A stretch of DNA of 64,000 bases from Palleronia salina (GTDB lineage Bacteria; Pseudomonadota; Alphaproteobacteria; Rhodobacterales; Rhodobacteraceae). The notes under the pieces are model-generated. The model saw nothing but the letters and a program-made list of their open reading frames with translations, was not told the DNA's origin and made no database searches. Positions 26,522-35,604 of this stretch are shown here, in pieces. Each line of letters starts with the position of its first letter. Within the stretch, counting starts at the first letter, position 1. The translations under genes and the position numbers were made by a program. The stretch is from assembly GCF_900141995.1 (NCBI RefSeq), contig NZ_FQZA01000010.1:62001-126000 (forward strand), given 5' to 3'.

Positions 26522-27243
26522 AGCACCGCCCCCCGCGTGTCGAAGTAGTCGGCATGGCTTTCGATCAGCGCCGGCAGGTCGTCCAGCATCTGGCGCAGGT
26601 GATCGCGCATGCCCGCGACGGCGGCTTCGGGGTTGCGCCGCCCGATCGCGTCGACGAATGTCTCGTGCTGCTCGATCAGCAGGCGACGCGGCAACTCGCG
26701 CGCCGAGATGTGGCGCAGGCGGTCCATCTGGGTCTTCAGAGGTTGCAGGATGCGCCAGGCGGCGGCCTGCCCGGCCGACCGGGACAGGTGGAAATGAAAC
26801 GCCTCGTCCAGCGCCATGAACGGCAGCTGGTCCGGCGTGTCGATCTGGCGGCGCTGCTCTTCCAGCAGGCGGGCGCATTCGTCCAGCATGGCCGTGCTGC
26901 GTTCGGCCGCCAGGCGGCGGACGATCTCGACCTCGACCGACTCGCGGACGAACCGGGCGGACAGGACCGCGCTGACGTTGATGCGGCTCACGAAGGTGCC
27001 GCGCTGGGGCAGGATATCGACGAGGCCTTCCTCGGCCAGGCGCGCGCAGGCGTCGCTGACCGGCTGGCGGCTGATTCCGAACTTCGTCGCGATCTCGGTG
27101 CGAAGCAGGCGGCTTCCCGGTGCGAGTTCGCCGCGGATGATCTGATCGCGCATGACGCCGCACAGCTGCGGCCCGACCGCCTGGCGCGGGTCGATGCGCT
27201 CGGCTGCCGTGTGCTCGTGCGATGCGACGTTCGGGTCGATCAT
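26518..27243 (-). CDS. GntR-family (FCD) regulator of uronate genes
   Basis: A 241-residue GntR regulator with an N-terminal winged helix (LRTEIATKFGISRQPVSDAC, about residues 45-64) and an all-alpha FCD ligand domain (residues about 95-230) like UxuR, ExuR and KdgR-type regulators. The start is set at the ATG at 27243, nine bases after GGGAGG; a TTG one codon upstream is possible. It is the first gene of its operon and divergent from uxuA. The probable operator (27274-27289) lies just upstream and recurs before uxaC. It is most likely a repressor released by a hexuronate or pathway intermediate. Confidence 0.88.
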   Translation of the reverse strand: MIDPNVASHEHTAAERIDPRQAVGPQLCGVMRDQIIRGELAPGSRLLRTEIATKFGISRQPVSDACARLAEEGLVDILPQRGTFVSRINVSAVLSARFVRESVEVEIVRRLAAERSTAMLDECARLLEEQRRQIDTPDQLPFMALDEAFHFHLSRSAGQAAAWRILQPLKTQMDRLRHISARELPRRLLIEQHETFVDAIGRRNPEAAVAGMRDHLRQMLDDLPALIESHADYFDTRGAVL

Positions 27244-27273
27244 CAATTCGTTCCTCCCGGCGCACAGCCTATG

Positions 27274-27289
27274 CCAACTAACATGCTAG
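27274..27289. promoter_or_regulatory. Operator-like site of the uronate regulon (copy 1)
   Basis: On the minus strand this reads CTAGCATGTTAGTTGG. The core CTAGCATGTTAG is palindromic in five of six pairs. A copy identical in 15 of 16 bases lies before uxaC at 31476-31491. It occupies the spacer of a candidate promoter for the regulator operon (minus strand TTGACT 27293-27288, TAGGCT 27271-27266), so binding would block it. Confidence 0.65.
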
Positions 27290-27364
27290 TCAATACGATT
27301 TCTCTTTCGATCCGCGCGCCACTCGCCCATAAATCGGGAAAGGCTGATAAAAGGGAGGCATTCG

Positions 27365-28582
27365 ATGCGGCAGACATGGCGCTGGTTCGGACCCAAGGAC
27401 CAGGTGAGCCCCGCCGACATGGCACAGGCGGGCGTCGAGGGGGTCGTCTCGGCCCTGCACCACGTACCCACGGGCACGGCCTGGAGCAGCGACGAGATCG
27501 CGCGCCGGCAGAACGAGATCGCCCACCACCCCGATGGACGCCCCACCGGCCTTGCGTGGGAAGTGGTCGAAAGCATCCCGGTGTCCGAGGATATCAAGCG
27601 GCAGAGCGGCCCGTGGCGCGAACATGTCGCGGCCTGGAAGCAAAGCCTCGAGGCCCTCGCGGCCGCGGGGATCGAGACCGTGTGCTACAACTTCATGCCG
27701 GTGCTCGACTGGACCCGCACCGACCTGGCCTGGCCGCGCCCCAGCGGCGCGACCTGCATGCGATTCGACCTGATCGACTTCGCGGCGTTCGATATTCACG
27801 TGCTCGAACGTCCGGGCGCCGCCGAAAGCTTCCCCGGGGACGTGGCGGACGCGGCCGCGCGCCGGGCCGCCGAGATGGACGAGGACCAGAAGGCCGCCCT
27901 GGCCCGGAACGTGGTCTTCGGTCTGCCGGGGGCCGCCGACAACTTCACCATGGAAGACGTGAAGGACCACCTGGCGGCCTACGAATCGGTCTCGGACGAA
28001 CGGTTGCGCGCCCACCTGGTCGATTTCCTGTCCGAGGTCGCGCCGGTGGCGCAGCGGTTGGGGATGCGGCTCTGCTGTCACCCCGATGACCCGCCCTTCC
28101 CGCTGCTGGGACTGCCGCGCGTTGTCTCGACCGAGGCCGACTACCGCGCCATGCTGGACGCGGTGGACGTGCCGGCGAACGGCGTCACGCTGTGTTCCGG
28201 GTCGCTCGGGGCGCGGGCCGACAACGACCTGCCGGGCATGATGGAGCGTCTGGGCGACCGCGTGCATTTCCTGCACCTGCGCAACGTGTCGCGGGACACC
28301 GACACCCTGCCCTGCTCGTTCTTCGAGGACGAGCACCTGGGCGGAGCCACCGACATGGTGGCGCTGGTCGCCGCGGCCCTGCGCGAGGAGAAGCGCCGCC
28401 GGGACGCCGGGCGCAGCGATGCCGAGATCCCGTTCCGGCCCGACCACGGGCAGAACCTGCTGGACGACCACGGGCGCAACGCGCAGCCGGGCTATCCCGC
28501 GATCGGCCGGCTGCGTGGCCTGGCCGAACTGCGCGGCGTGATCGCCGCGCTCAGCCACGGCAAGGTCGGCCCGTCGGCCTGA
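27365..28582 (+). CDS. uxuA: Mannonate dehydratase UxuA
   Basis: A 405-residue TIM-barrel dehydratase that turns D-mannonate into 2-keto-3-deoxy-D-gluconate. It starts with the family's MRQTWRWFGPKDQVS; further landmarks are GLAWEVVESIPVSEDIK, YNFMPVLDWTRTDL, LCCHPDDPPFPLLGLPRVV and the metal-site region HFLHLRNVSRD, and PDHGQNLLDD near the end. The length matches E. coli UxuA (394) closely. AGGGAGG lies upstream of the start. It is divergent from the regulator and converges with uxuB across a shared terminator. Confidence 0.96.
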   Translation: MRQTWRWFGPKDQVSPADMAQAGVEGVVSALHHVPTGTAWSSDEIARRQNEIAHHPDGRPTGLAWEVVESIPVSEDIKRQSGPWREHVAAWKQSLEALAAAGIETVCYNFMPVLDWTRTDLAWPRPSGATCMRFDLIDFAAFDIHVLERPGAAESFPGDVADAAARRAAEMDEDQKAALARNVVFGLPGAADNFTMEDVKDHLAAYESVSDERLRAHLVDFLSEVAPVAQRLGMRLCCHPDDPPFPLLGLPRVVSTEADYRAMLDAVDVPANGVTLCSGSLGARADNDLPGMMERLGDRVHFLHLRNVSRDTDTLPCSFFEDEHLGGATDMVALVAAALREEKRRRDAGRSDAEIPFRPDHGQNLLDDHGRNAQPGYPAIGRLRGLAELRGVIAALSHGKVGPSA

Positions 28583-28604
28583 CCCCTCCGGTCAGGCCGA
28601 CGGG
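28570..28604. terminator. Bidirectional terminator between uxuA and uxuB
   Basis: A perfect 15-base stem (28570-28584 against 28590-28604) with a five-base loop. It includes the last codons and stop of uxuA and ends four bases before the uxuB stop codon. Such a stem can stop both converging transcripts, though a long T run is lacking on both sides. Confidence 0.75.
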
Positions 28605-28607
28605 TTG

Positions 28608-30032
28608 TCAGCCGGCGACGGCCCCGGCGGCGCCCTCGGCGCCGTCGGCCCGCAGATTTCGCAGCGCGCGGGCCAGACCCTCGGGCACCTCGGTCCGGGC
28701 CGCGAAGGCCGGGTCGAAGATCTCGTCCAGCGCCAGGTAGCGGCCCACGATCTCGTCCGGGTCGGTGGTCCCGTCCCAGCAGGCGGCCAGGCGGCCGGCC
28801 ATCGGGTCCTTGACCTCGATCGGCGCACCGTCGAGCCCCTTGCCCGACGAGAACTGCATCCAAGCCGCGATGGCCAGGAACAACCCTTCGGGCGTGCGGC
28901 CCGCGTCGAGGTTCTCGCGCACGCTATCGAGGATGCGCTGGGGCAGCTTCAGCGACCCGTCCATGGCGATCTGCCACGTCCGGTGATGGATCGCGGGGTT
29001 GGCGAACCGGTCGAACAGCGACGCGGTGTAGTCCGACAGGTCGACGCCCGGCGGCGCGGTCAGCACCGGCGTGATCTCGTTGTCCCACAGGTGGCGGACA
29101 TAGGCGGCCAGGGGCGGCCGCGCGACGGTGTCCGACATGGTTTCGGCGCCCGCGAGATAGCCCAGGTAGGCCAGCGACGAGTGCGTTCCGTTGAGGCAGC
29201 GCAGCTTCATGTGCTCGTAGGGGGCGACGTCCTCGACCAGCTCGGCCCCGACGGATCCGAAATCGGGACGCGGGGCGCAGAATCGATCCTCCATCACCCA
29301 CTGCCGGAACGGCTCGTGCCGGACCGGCGCCGCGTCATGGGCGCCGATCAGGCCCTCGATATGCCGGATGTCGTCCTCGGTGGTGGCCGGCACGATCCGG
29401 TCGACCATCGTCGAGGGGAACGCGACGTGCTCAGCGATCCAGTCGCGCAGCCCGGCGTCCATCTCGGCCGCGAGGTCCAGGACAAGCCCGCGCAGCAGGT
29501 TGCCGTTCGACGGGATGTTGTCGCAGCTCATCACCGTGAAGGGCGCGCGCCCGGCCTTGCGTCGGGCGTCCAGCGCGCGGGCGATATAGCCCAGCGCCGA
29601 GGCCGGGCACGCCGGGTCCGACAGGTCCTGCACGATGTCCGGGTTGTCGCGGTTCAGCTTCCCGGTGGCCGGCACGTGGCAATAGCCCTTCTCGGTCACC
29701 GTCAGGGTCACCAGGTTCGCCTTGTCCAGAGCATCGAACACGGCCCCGGGCGCCTCGGGGGCGACGAGCACGTCGGACAGCACCTGCACGTGGCGCGGCG
29801 TCTCGCCGTCGGGGCCCAGTTCGACCGCGGTATAGGTCCAGTCCTGCGGCTTCAGGGCGTCGCGGGTGTCGGGCGAGCGCAGGCTGACGCCGACGATGCC
29901 CCAGTCACCGCCATGCGTCTCGATCGCCTGCTCGACGAAGATCGCGGCAAAGGCGCGGGCGAAGGCGCCCAGGCCGAAATGCACGATGCCGGTTTCGGGG
30001 GCGGGGCGGCTGCGGGCCAGGCGCGCGCTCAT
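28608..30032 (-). CDS. uxuB: Fructuronate reductase UxuB (mannitol dehydrogenase family)
   Basis: A 474-residue NAD-dependent long-chain dehydrogenase. The N-terminal domain opens with IVHFGLGAFARAFAAIFVEQ (nucleotide loop region). FTVMSCDNIPSNGNLLR, FPSTMVDRIVPATTEDD and the catalytic-lysine region MKLRCLNGTHSSLAYLG are typical of the mannitol dehydrogenase family. It reduces D-fructuronate to D-mannonate, feeding UxuA. Tagaturonate reductase (UxaB) is a relative, but no altronate dehydratase is present, so UxuB fits better. The start overlaps the uxaC stop by ATGA. Confidence 0.9.
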   Translation of the reverse strand: MSARLARSRPAPETGIVHFGLGAFARAFAAIFVEQAIETHGGDWGIVGVSLRSPDTRDALKPQDWTYTAVELGPDGETPRHVQVLSDVLVAPEAPGAVFDALDKANLVTLTVTEKGYCHVPATGKLNRDNPDIVQDLSDPACPASALGYIARALDARRKAGRAPFTVMSCDNIPSNGNLLRGLVLDLAAEMDAGLRDWIAEHVAFPSTMVDRIVPATTEDDIRHIEGLIGAHDAAPVRHEPFRQWVMEDRFCAPRPDFGSVGAELVEDVAPYEHMKLRCLNGTHSSLAYLGYLAGAETMSDTVARPPLAAYVRHLWDNEITPVLTAPPGVDLSDYTASLFDRFANPAIHHRTWQIAMDGSLKLPQRILDSVRENLDAGRTPEGLFLAIAAWMQFSSGKGLDGAPIEVKDPMAGRLAACWDGTTDPDEIVGRYLALDEIFDPAFAARTEVPEGLARALRNLRADGAEGAAGAVAG

Positions 30033-31435
30033 AGCCCGTAGGCCTTCTTCACGAGATCGGTGGTCAATTGTCCTGCCATTTCCTCTGCCTCGTTCATGCC
30101 GATCCGTCCGTCGGCCACAAGTCCGGCCAGCCAGGCGCAGTCCACCCGGCGCGACACGTCATGGCGGGCCGGGATCGAACAGAAGGCCCGCGTGTCGTCG
30201 TTGAAACCGGCGGTGTTGTAGATGCCCGCCGTCTCGCCCGTCAGCTGGCGAAAGCGCATGATCCCCTCTGGGCTGTCGAAGAACCACCAGGGCGGTCCCA
30301 GCAGCAGCGAGGGGTAGACACCGGCAAGCGGCGCCAGTTCGCGGGACAAGGTGGTTTCGTCCAGCGTGAACAGAATGATGCGCAGGTTCGGCTCCAGCCC
30401 GACGGTGTCGAGCATCGGCTTCAGTGCCCGCACGAAATCCGTGCGCAGGGGAATATCGAAGCCCTTGTCGCGCCCGTGGCTGCGCATGATCGGCCCCGAA
30501 TGGTTGCGGTGCGAACCCATGTGCATCTGCATCGTCATGCCGTCCTCGACGCTCATCCGCGCCATCTCGGTCAGCATCTGGCCGCGGAAGGCATCGGCCT
30601 CCTCGGACGTGGCCTCGCCAGACAGGCAGGTGCGGAACAGCCGCGCCGCGGCGTCGGCATCCAGGCTCTCGGTGCGGGCGGTGGGATGCCCGTGGTCGGT
30701 GGCGGTGGCCCCGCGCGCGCGGAAATACGCGCGGCGGCTGCGATGCGCCTCGAGGTAGCCGTCCCACGAGGCGGTATCGCACCCGGTCAGCTTGCCCAGT
30801 TGCGCGACGTTCTCGGCGAAGCCCTCGTATTCGGGGTCGATCGCCGCGTCGGGCCGGTAGGTCGGGATCACGCGCCCCGGCAGGCCGGCCTCGCGGATGC
30901 GGTCGTGGTGCGCCAGGTCGTCCAGCGCGCTGTCGGTGGTCGCCAGAAGCTCGATATTGAAGCGCTCGAACAGGGCGCGCGGACGGAACTCGGGCTTCGA
31001 CAGGCAGGCATCCACCTGGTCGTAGATCGCGTCCGCCGTCCCGGGTTCGAGCGGCGCGTCGACGCCGAAGACATGGGACAGCGCGTGGTCGATCCACAGC
31101 CGCGTGGGCGTGCCCCGGAACAGGTGGTAATGCGCGGCGAACCGACGCCAGATCTTGCGCGGATCGGTCTCGACCGGCCCGCCATCGACACGGGGCACCC
31201 CCAGGTCCGACAGCTGCACACCCTGCGACACCAGCATCCGGAAGATGTAGTGGTCGGGCACCACGAACAGGTGCGCGGGGTCGCTGAACGGCGCGTTCTC
31301 GGCGAACCAGGACGGGTCGCAATGGCCGTGGGGGCTGAGGATCGGGCGGTCCGCGATGCCCGCATGCAGCTGGCGCGCGATGTCGCGGGTCCGGGCGTCG
31401 GCCGGGAACAGGCGGTCTGGATCGAGTTCTGGCAT
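30029..31435 (-). CDS. uxaC: Glucuronate isomerase UxaC
   Basis: A 468-residue amidohydrolase-fold isomerase converting D-glucuronate to D-fructuronate (and galacturonate to tagaturonate). Landmarks are ILSPHGHCDPSWFAEN with the HxH metal pair, FNIELLATTDSALDDLAHHD, MTMQMHMGSHRNHS and PLAGVYPSLLLGPPWWFFDS. The start at 31435 gives the usual MPELDPDRLFPAD beginning; starts at 31447 (ATG) and 31456 (GTG) are open, and a GGAGG lies right before 31447, so the N-terminus is uncertain by four to seven residues. First gene of uxaC-uxuB, with an operator-like site 41 bases upstream. Confidence 0.94.
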   Translation of the reverse strand: MPELDPDRLFPADARTRDIARQLHAGIADRPILSPHGHCDPSWFAENAPFSDPAHLFVVPDHYIFRMLVSQGVQLSDLGVPRVDGGPVETDPRKIWRRFAAHYHLFRGTPTRLWIDHALSHVFGVDAPLEPGTADAIYDQVDACLSKPEFRPRALFERFNIELLATTDSALDDLAHHDRIREAGLPGRVIPTYRPDAAIDPEYEGFAENVAQLGKLTGCDTASWDGYLEAHRSRRAYFRARGATATDHGHPTARTESLDADAAARLFRTCLSGEATSEEADAFRGQMLTEMARMSVEDGMTMQMHMGSHRNHSGPIMRSHGRDKGFDIPLRTDFVRALKPMLDTVGLEPNLRIILFTLDETTLSRELAPLAGVYPSLLLGPPWWFFDSPEGIMRFRQLTGETAGIYNTAGFNDDTRAFCSIPARHDVSRRVDCAWLAGLVADGRIGMNEAEEMAGQLTTDLVKKAYGL

Positions 31436-31475
31436 GATTTCGCGCATTTCCTCCACTGGTAACCTTCTGGTCCAC

Positions 31476-31491
31476 CTAGCATGTCAGTTGG
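31476..31491. promoter_or_regulatory. Operator-like site of the uronate regulon (copy 2)
   Basis: CTAGCATGTCAGTTGG on the plus strand matches the site between the FCD regulator and uxuA in 15 of 16 positions. It lies just upstream of uxaC. Two such sites four kilobases apart, each at the head of a uronate transcript, suggest that one regulator controls all of these genes. Confidence 0.65.
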
Positions 31492-31774
31492 GGCAAGTCG
31501 ACTGGCCCCGGCCCGCGGTGGGCCCGCGCCGCAAGCGAAACACCCCGGGCGCGCGCGGTCCCGACCTCGCAAGCGCTGTCTCAACGTCCGGCCCGGGACC
31601 GGGTTGCACCTTGTTCGCGCCGGCGTGGCGCCTCGGCGGGCCGCGAGGCCCGGAATGGCTGATCAATTCCGGGTTGATCTGCGCCCTGCATCGGACGAGG
31701 CTGACGGAGGCGGCGGCCAATTTTTCCGGCCGGCACCCGCCGCATTTGAGCAAGCATTTTTCAGGAGAACCACG
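31492..31774. other. Intergenic stretch between uxaC and the DUF2235 gene
   Basis: Together with the operator and the uxaC leader this makes about 340 bases without a gene. I see no convincing reading frame, tRNA or terminator here; base composition resembles the coding DNA around it but codon structure is absent. The right end carries the AGGAGA ribosome site of the next gene. Confidence 0.5.
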
Positions 31775-32977
31775 ATGAAACGCATCGTCATTCTATGCGA
31801 CGGGACCTGGAACCGGTCCGACAGCATCACCCCGACCAACGTGGTCCGGTTTTCGCAGGCCATGCGCCTCATGGATGAGGCCGGGACCGTCCAGGTTCCG
31901 ATCTACGTCCAGGGTGTCGGCACCGGCCGTGGGCCGACGCCCTGGCTGAGGAAGATGGACCCGCTGCTGGGGGGCGCGTTCGGCCTCGGGCTGATGTCGA
32001 ACATCGTCGAGGCCTACCGCCACCTGGTCTTCCTCTACGAACCGGGCGACGAGATCTTCATCCTCGGCTTTTCCCGCGGGGCCTACACGGCGCGGTCCCT
32101 GACGGGATTCATCCGCTCGACCGGTATCATCGACCGCGATGCCCTGCCCGAGATTCCCAGGGCCGTCGCGCGCTATCGCACGATGGACGACGACACCACG
32201 CACCCGGCGACCGAGGAAAGCCACGCCTTCCGGGCGGGCATTTCCAGGCGGGTCGTGACCTCCGAAGCCGAGCACGCCTGGCGTCTGTCCCAAGGCATGC
32301 CGGACGCGCCGATCCTGCGGATCCGATACCTCGGCGTCTGGGACTCGGTCGGCGCGCTGGGGGTCCCGGCGTCGGTGCCGTTGCTGGGCCGCTGGACCGC
32401 CAGCAAGTACAGATTCCACGACGCGAACCTGTCCAGCATGGTTCAGAGCGCCCGGCACGCCGTGGCGCTTGACGAACGCCGGCGCGCCTTCGCCCCCACC
32501 CGGTGGGACAACCTCGCCGAGTTGAACGCCGAGGCCGAGAGCGGCGCGGGCACGCCGTACCTCGAGCAGTTCTTCGCGGGCGACCACGGGTCGGTCGGCG
32601 GGGGCGGCGACATCATCGACCTGTCCAGCATCGGGCTTGGCTGGATCATCGAAGGGGCGCGCGAGGCCGGGCTTGCCTTCGACGCGCAGGCACTGGCCCG
32701 GATCGAGGCGTCGCAGAACCCGATGGGGCCGCTACGCAATACCACGAAGCCCCCGACCGGCGCCCTGAACGCAGTCATGCGCCTGCGCCCGCTGGATCGC
32801 GAAGGCCCCTCGACGCTCGACGAGGTGCACGGGTCGGTGCACGAGCGCTGGATCGCGGACGCCAAGACCGAGGGCTTCCGCCCCTATCGCCCCGCCAGCC
32901 TGCAACGGGTTCACACGCACCTTGTCGCGATGCACGGGGACCTTGTGCGGGACGGCGACGGGACCCGGATCACCTGA
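31775..32977 (+). CDS. DUF2235-domain alpha/beta hydrolase (Tle1-like phospholipase fold)
   Basis: A 400-residue DUF2235 protein. It opens with KRIVILCDGTWN; the nucleophile elbow is GFSRGAYTAR with S100, the form shared by Tle1 type VI lipase effectors and by non-secreted relatives. YLGVWDSVGALG and GDHGSVGGGG hold the probable acid and base. There is no signal peptide and no membrane segment. No type VI secretion, vgrG or immunity gene adjoins it, so an effector role is not supported; many bacteria carry such a single cytoplasmic copy of unknown function. AGGAGA precedes the start. Confidence 0.85.
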   Translation: MKRIVILCDGTWNRSDSITPTNVVRFSQAMRLMDEAGTVQVPIYVQGVGTGRGPTPWLRKMDPLLGGAFGLGLMSNIVEAYRHLVFLYEPGDEIFILGFSRGAYTARSLTGFIRSTGIIDRDALPEIPRAVARYRTMDDDTTHPATEESHAFRAGISRRVVTSEAEHAWRLSQGMPDAPILRIRYLGVWDSVGALGVPASVPLLGRWTASKYRFHDANLSSMVQSARHAVALDERRRAFAPTRWDNLAELNAEAESGAGTPYLEQFFAGDHGSVGGGGDIIDLSSIGLGWIIEGAREAGLAFDAQALARIEASQNPMGPLRNTTKPPTGALNAVMRLRPLDREGPSTLDEVHGSVHERWIADAKTEGFRPYRPASLQRVHTHLVAMHGDLVRDGDGTRIT

Positions 32978-33015
32978 CGCGCGCAGACCGATTGCGACCG
33001 GGCGCGCAACGGCAC

Positions 33016-34215
33016 CTAGTCCGGCGCCCCGAAACGGTTGCGCCAGGTGGCGACACGGTCGGCATCGCGCGCCTCGTAGCGGTCGATCGCATCGCGCAAC
33101 GCGCCGGGCGTGTCGGTTTCGCGATCCTCGCCGATCTCGGTCAGGCGCATGGTGTACCACGCCGTCACACCACCTTCGGGCGGATCCGTGAAGCGCGGGA
33201 ATACCGGTTCCGGGTCCCGCCCTGCCCGCCAGCGGTTCGGCAGGTCCGGCGCGACGACCATCGCCCGGGCCAACCCGACCATGTCGACCGCGCCGCTCGC
33301 GACCGCGTCCCGTGCCTGCGCGTGGGTCTTGAACCCGCCGGTGGCCATCAGCGGCACCGACGTTTCCCGCCGGGCGCGGCGGGCGAAATCGACGAAATAG
33401 GGACCGGACCCGCCGCTGTCCGAGGCCGAGACGGCGCCGGGAAAATAGGTCCCCCCGCTCAGGTCGATCAGGTCGATGCCCGTGGTGTCGAGCGCGCGGA
33501 TCACCTCCAGCGACTCGTCGGGCATGAGCCCGCCCTCCAACCGATCCGTGACGTTGAGCTTCACGGCCACCGCGAGGTCGGGACCCACCGCCGCGCGGAC
33601 CGCGTGCACGAGCTCCAGCAGCAGACGCATCCGGTTGCCGACCGGTCCGCCATAGGCATCTTCGCGTCGATTGAAGAGGGGCGAAAGGAACTGGCTCAGC
33701 AGGAACCCGTGGGCCGCGTGAACCTGCACGCCACCGAGTCCCGCCCGGCGGGCCAGACGGGCCGTTTCGGCGAATTGTCCGGGCAGCGCGGCGATGGCTT
33801 CGACCGACAGCGCCTCCGCCCGCAATCCGGGCAGGTCCAGTGCGCTGGGACCCCGCGCCCGACCGATGGGGGGATGGGCCATGGCCCCCGCGTGCCCGAG
33901 TTGCGGCCAGATCTGCGCGCCGTTCTCACTGCCGCGACGGGCCAGCGCGGCGAAGGCTTCGAGATCGGACTCGCCCGTCAGGACCAGGTTGCCGGGCTTC
34001 TCCGCCGCGAACGGGTCGCCCTGCACTTCGCCGATGATCGACAGCGCGACGCCGCCCTCGGCCCAACGTTCGTACAGCCGCCCCTGCACCGGGGTGGGCC
34101 ACCCTGCCCCGTCGCCGAGCGAATCCGACATGGCCGCCTTGGCGATGCGGTTCTTCAGCACGACGCCGCAGGGCAGGACCAGCGGCTCGAACAGCGGATC
34201 GGCCGCCGGGGCCAC
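33016..34215 (-). CDS. NADH:flavin oxidoreductase, old yellow enzyme family
   Basis: A 399-residue FMN-binding TIM barrel with the OYE landmarks LKNRIAKAAMSD, the active-site segment VQVHAAHGFLLSQFLSP, NRREDAYGG, and the FMN phosphate region LMATGGFKTHAQARDA. Members reduce activated double bonds of enones or demethylate betaines. The length excludes the long 2,4-dienoyl-CoA reductase form with an iron-sulfur domain. The start is GTG at 34215, nine bases after the aminotransferase stop, so they share a transcript. The substrate is unknown. Confidence 0.87.
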   Translation of the reverse strand: MAPAADPLFEPLVLPCGVVLKNRIAKAAMSDSLGDGAGWPTPVQGRLYERWAEGGVALSIIGEVQGDPFAAEKPGNLVLTGESDLEAFAALARRGSENGAQIWPQLGHAGAMAHPPIGRARGPSALDLPGLRAEALSVEAIAALPGQFAETARLARRAGLGGVQVHAAHGFLLSQFLSPLFNRREDAYGGPVGNRMRLLLELVHAVRAAVGPDLAVAVKLNVTDRLEGGLMPDESLEVIRALDTTGIDLIDLSGGTYFPGAVSASDSGGSGPYFVDFARRARRETSVPLMATGGFKTHAQARDAVASGAVDMVGLARAMVVAPDLPNRWRAGRDPEPVFPRFTDPPEGGVTAWYTMRLTEIGEDRETDTPGALRDAIDRYEARDADRVATWRNRFGAPD

Positions 34216-34224
34216 GAACGGGCC

Positions 34225-35604
34225 TTAAAGGCCCGCCGCGCGCACCGCCTTGGCGGTCTTGTCGACGATCTCGTCCACGTTCTCGCGGGTCAGGCAGAAG
34301 GGCGGCGCGAAGCCCAGGATGTCGCCGCCGGGCATGGCCCGCGCAATGACGCCCTGCGACAGAAGCTCGGTCGCGATCTTGGCGCAGGTCTTCTTCGCCG
34401 GATCGAAGGCCTTGCGGCGGTCGCGGTCCTCGACGAACTCGACAGCGGCGATCATGCCCTCGCCCCGGACCTCGCCCACGTGGGGATGATCGGCGAAGGT
34501 CTCGGACAGGCGCTGGTTCAGGTAGGCGCCCACGGTGCCGGCGTTGTCGATCAGCTTCAGGTCATCGAGCAGCTGGAGGTTCGCCACCCCCGCGGCCGCG
34601 CCCACCGGGTGCGCCGAGTAGGTCCAACCGTGGCCGATGGGGCCGTTCTCGTCCGTGCCCCGCTCGAGCACCTTCCACATCTTGTCGGATACGATCGAGC
34701 CCGACAGCGGCGCGTAGGCGCTGGTCAGCCCCTTGGCGATGGTGATGAGGTCGGGACCCATCCCGTAATGCTCGGATCCGAACATGGTGCCGAGGCGGCC
34801 GAAGCCGGTCACGACCTCGTCGGCCACCAGCAGGATGTCGTGCTTCTCCAGCACCGGCTGGATCGCCTCCCAGTAGCCCTTCGGCGGCGGCACGATCCCG
34901 CCCGTGCCCAGCATCGGTTCGGCCCAGAAGGCCGCGATGGTGTCGGCGCCCTCGCGCGCGATCAGCTCTTCCAGCTCGGCCGCGCACTGGGCCGAGAACT
35001 CTTCCTCGCTCTGATCGGGGTCGTCGCGATGATAGTAGTAGGGCGCGCTGGTGTGCAGGATCGGCGACAGCGGCAGGTCGAACTTGTCGTGGAACAGCGG
35101 CAGCCCGGTCAGCGACCCGGTCATCAGGCCCGAGCCGTGGTAGCCCCGCCAGCGCGAGATGATCTTCTTCTTCTCGGGCCGGCCGAGGATGTTGTTGTAG
35201 TACCAGACCAGCTTGATGTTGGTCTCGTTCGCGTCCGAGCCCGACAGCCCGAAATAGACTTTCGACATGTGGTCGGGCGCGCGCTCCAGCACCATCTTCG
35301 ACAGGGTGATCGCGGCCTCGGTCCCGTGGCCCACATAGGCGTGGTAATAGGCGAGCTCCTTCGCCTGCTTGGCGATGGCTTCGGCGATCTCGGGCCGGCC
35401 GTAGCCCACGTTGACGCAATAGAGCCCCGCGAACGCGTCGAGCAGGCGGTTGCCGTTGCGATCCTCGATATGGACGCCGGACGCGCCCCGGATCACGCGG
35501 CCCATCGCCTCGCCCCGCGCGTGCTGCGCCAGGTGCGTCGAGGGGTGCATGAAGTAATCCCGGTCCCATTGGGCCAGCTGGTCGTTGCGGCCGATGTCAT
35601 CCAT
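34225..35604 (-). CDS. Class III omega-aminotransferase (diaminobutyrate/polyamine type)
   Basis: A 459-residue PLP-dependent class III aminotransferase. The motifs SGSDANETNIKLVWYYNN, ISRWRGYHGSGLMTGSLTG, ILLVADEVVTGFGRLG (PLP aspartate) and ITIAKGLTSAYAPL (PLP lysine) are intact. It moves an omega-amino group from a diamine or diamino acid to pyruvate or 2-oxoglutarate. The start at 35604 follows AAGGGA; an upstream ATG adds seven residues. It is divergent from doeA, so it may be the DoeD-like 2,4-diaminobutyrate aminotransferase of ectoine breakdown; SpuC-type polyamine use is the alternative. Confidence 0.85.
   Translation of the reverse strand: MDDIGRNDQLAQWDRDYFMHPSTHLAQHARGEAMGRVIRGASGVHIEDRNGNRLLDAFAGLYCVNVGYGRPEIAEAIAKQAKELAYYHAYVGHGTEAAITLSKMVLERAPDHMSKVYFGLSGSDANETNIKLVWYYNNILGRPEKKKIISRWRGYHGSGLMTGSLTGLPLFHDKFDLPLSPILHTSAPYYYHRDDPDQSEEEFSAQCAAELEELIAREGADTIAAFWAEPMLGTGGIVPPPKGYWEAIQPVLEKHDILLVADEVVTGFGRLGTMFGSEHYGMGPDLITIAKGLTSAYAPLSGSIVSDKMWKVLERGTDENGPIGHGWTYSAHPVGAAAGVANLQLLDDLKLIDNAGTVGAYLNQRLSETFADHPHVGEVRGEGMIAAVEFVEDRDRRKAFDPAKKTCAKIATELLSQGVIARAMPGGDILGFAPPFCLTRENVDEIVDKTAKAVRAAGL

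Noticed and set aside
28608-30032. Tagaturonate reductase (UxaB)
   Set aside because: Same family, but uxuA and not uxaA (altronate dehydratase) is present, so fructuronate reductase is the better call.
31775-32977. Type VI secretion effector locus
   Set aside because: Only the hydrolase fold is shared; no secretion or immunity genes adjoin it.
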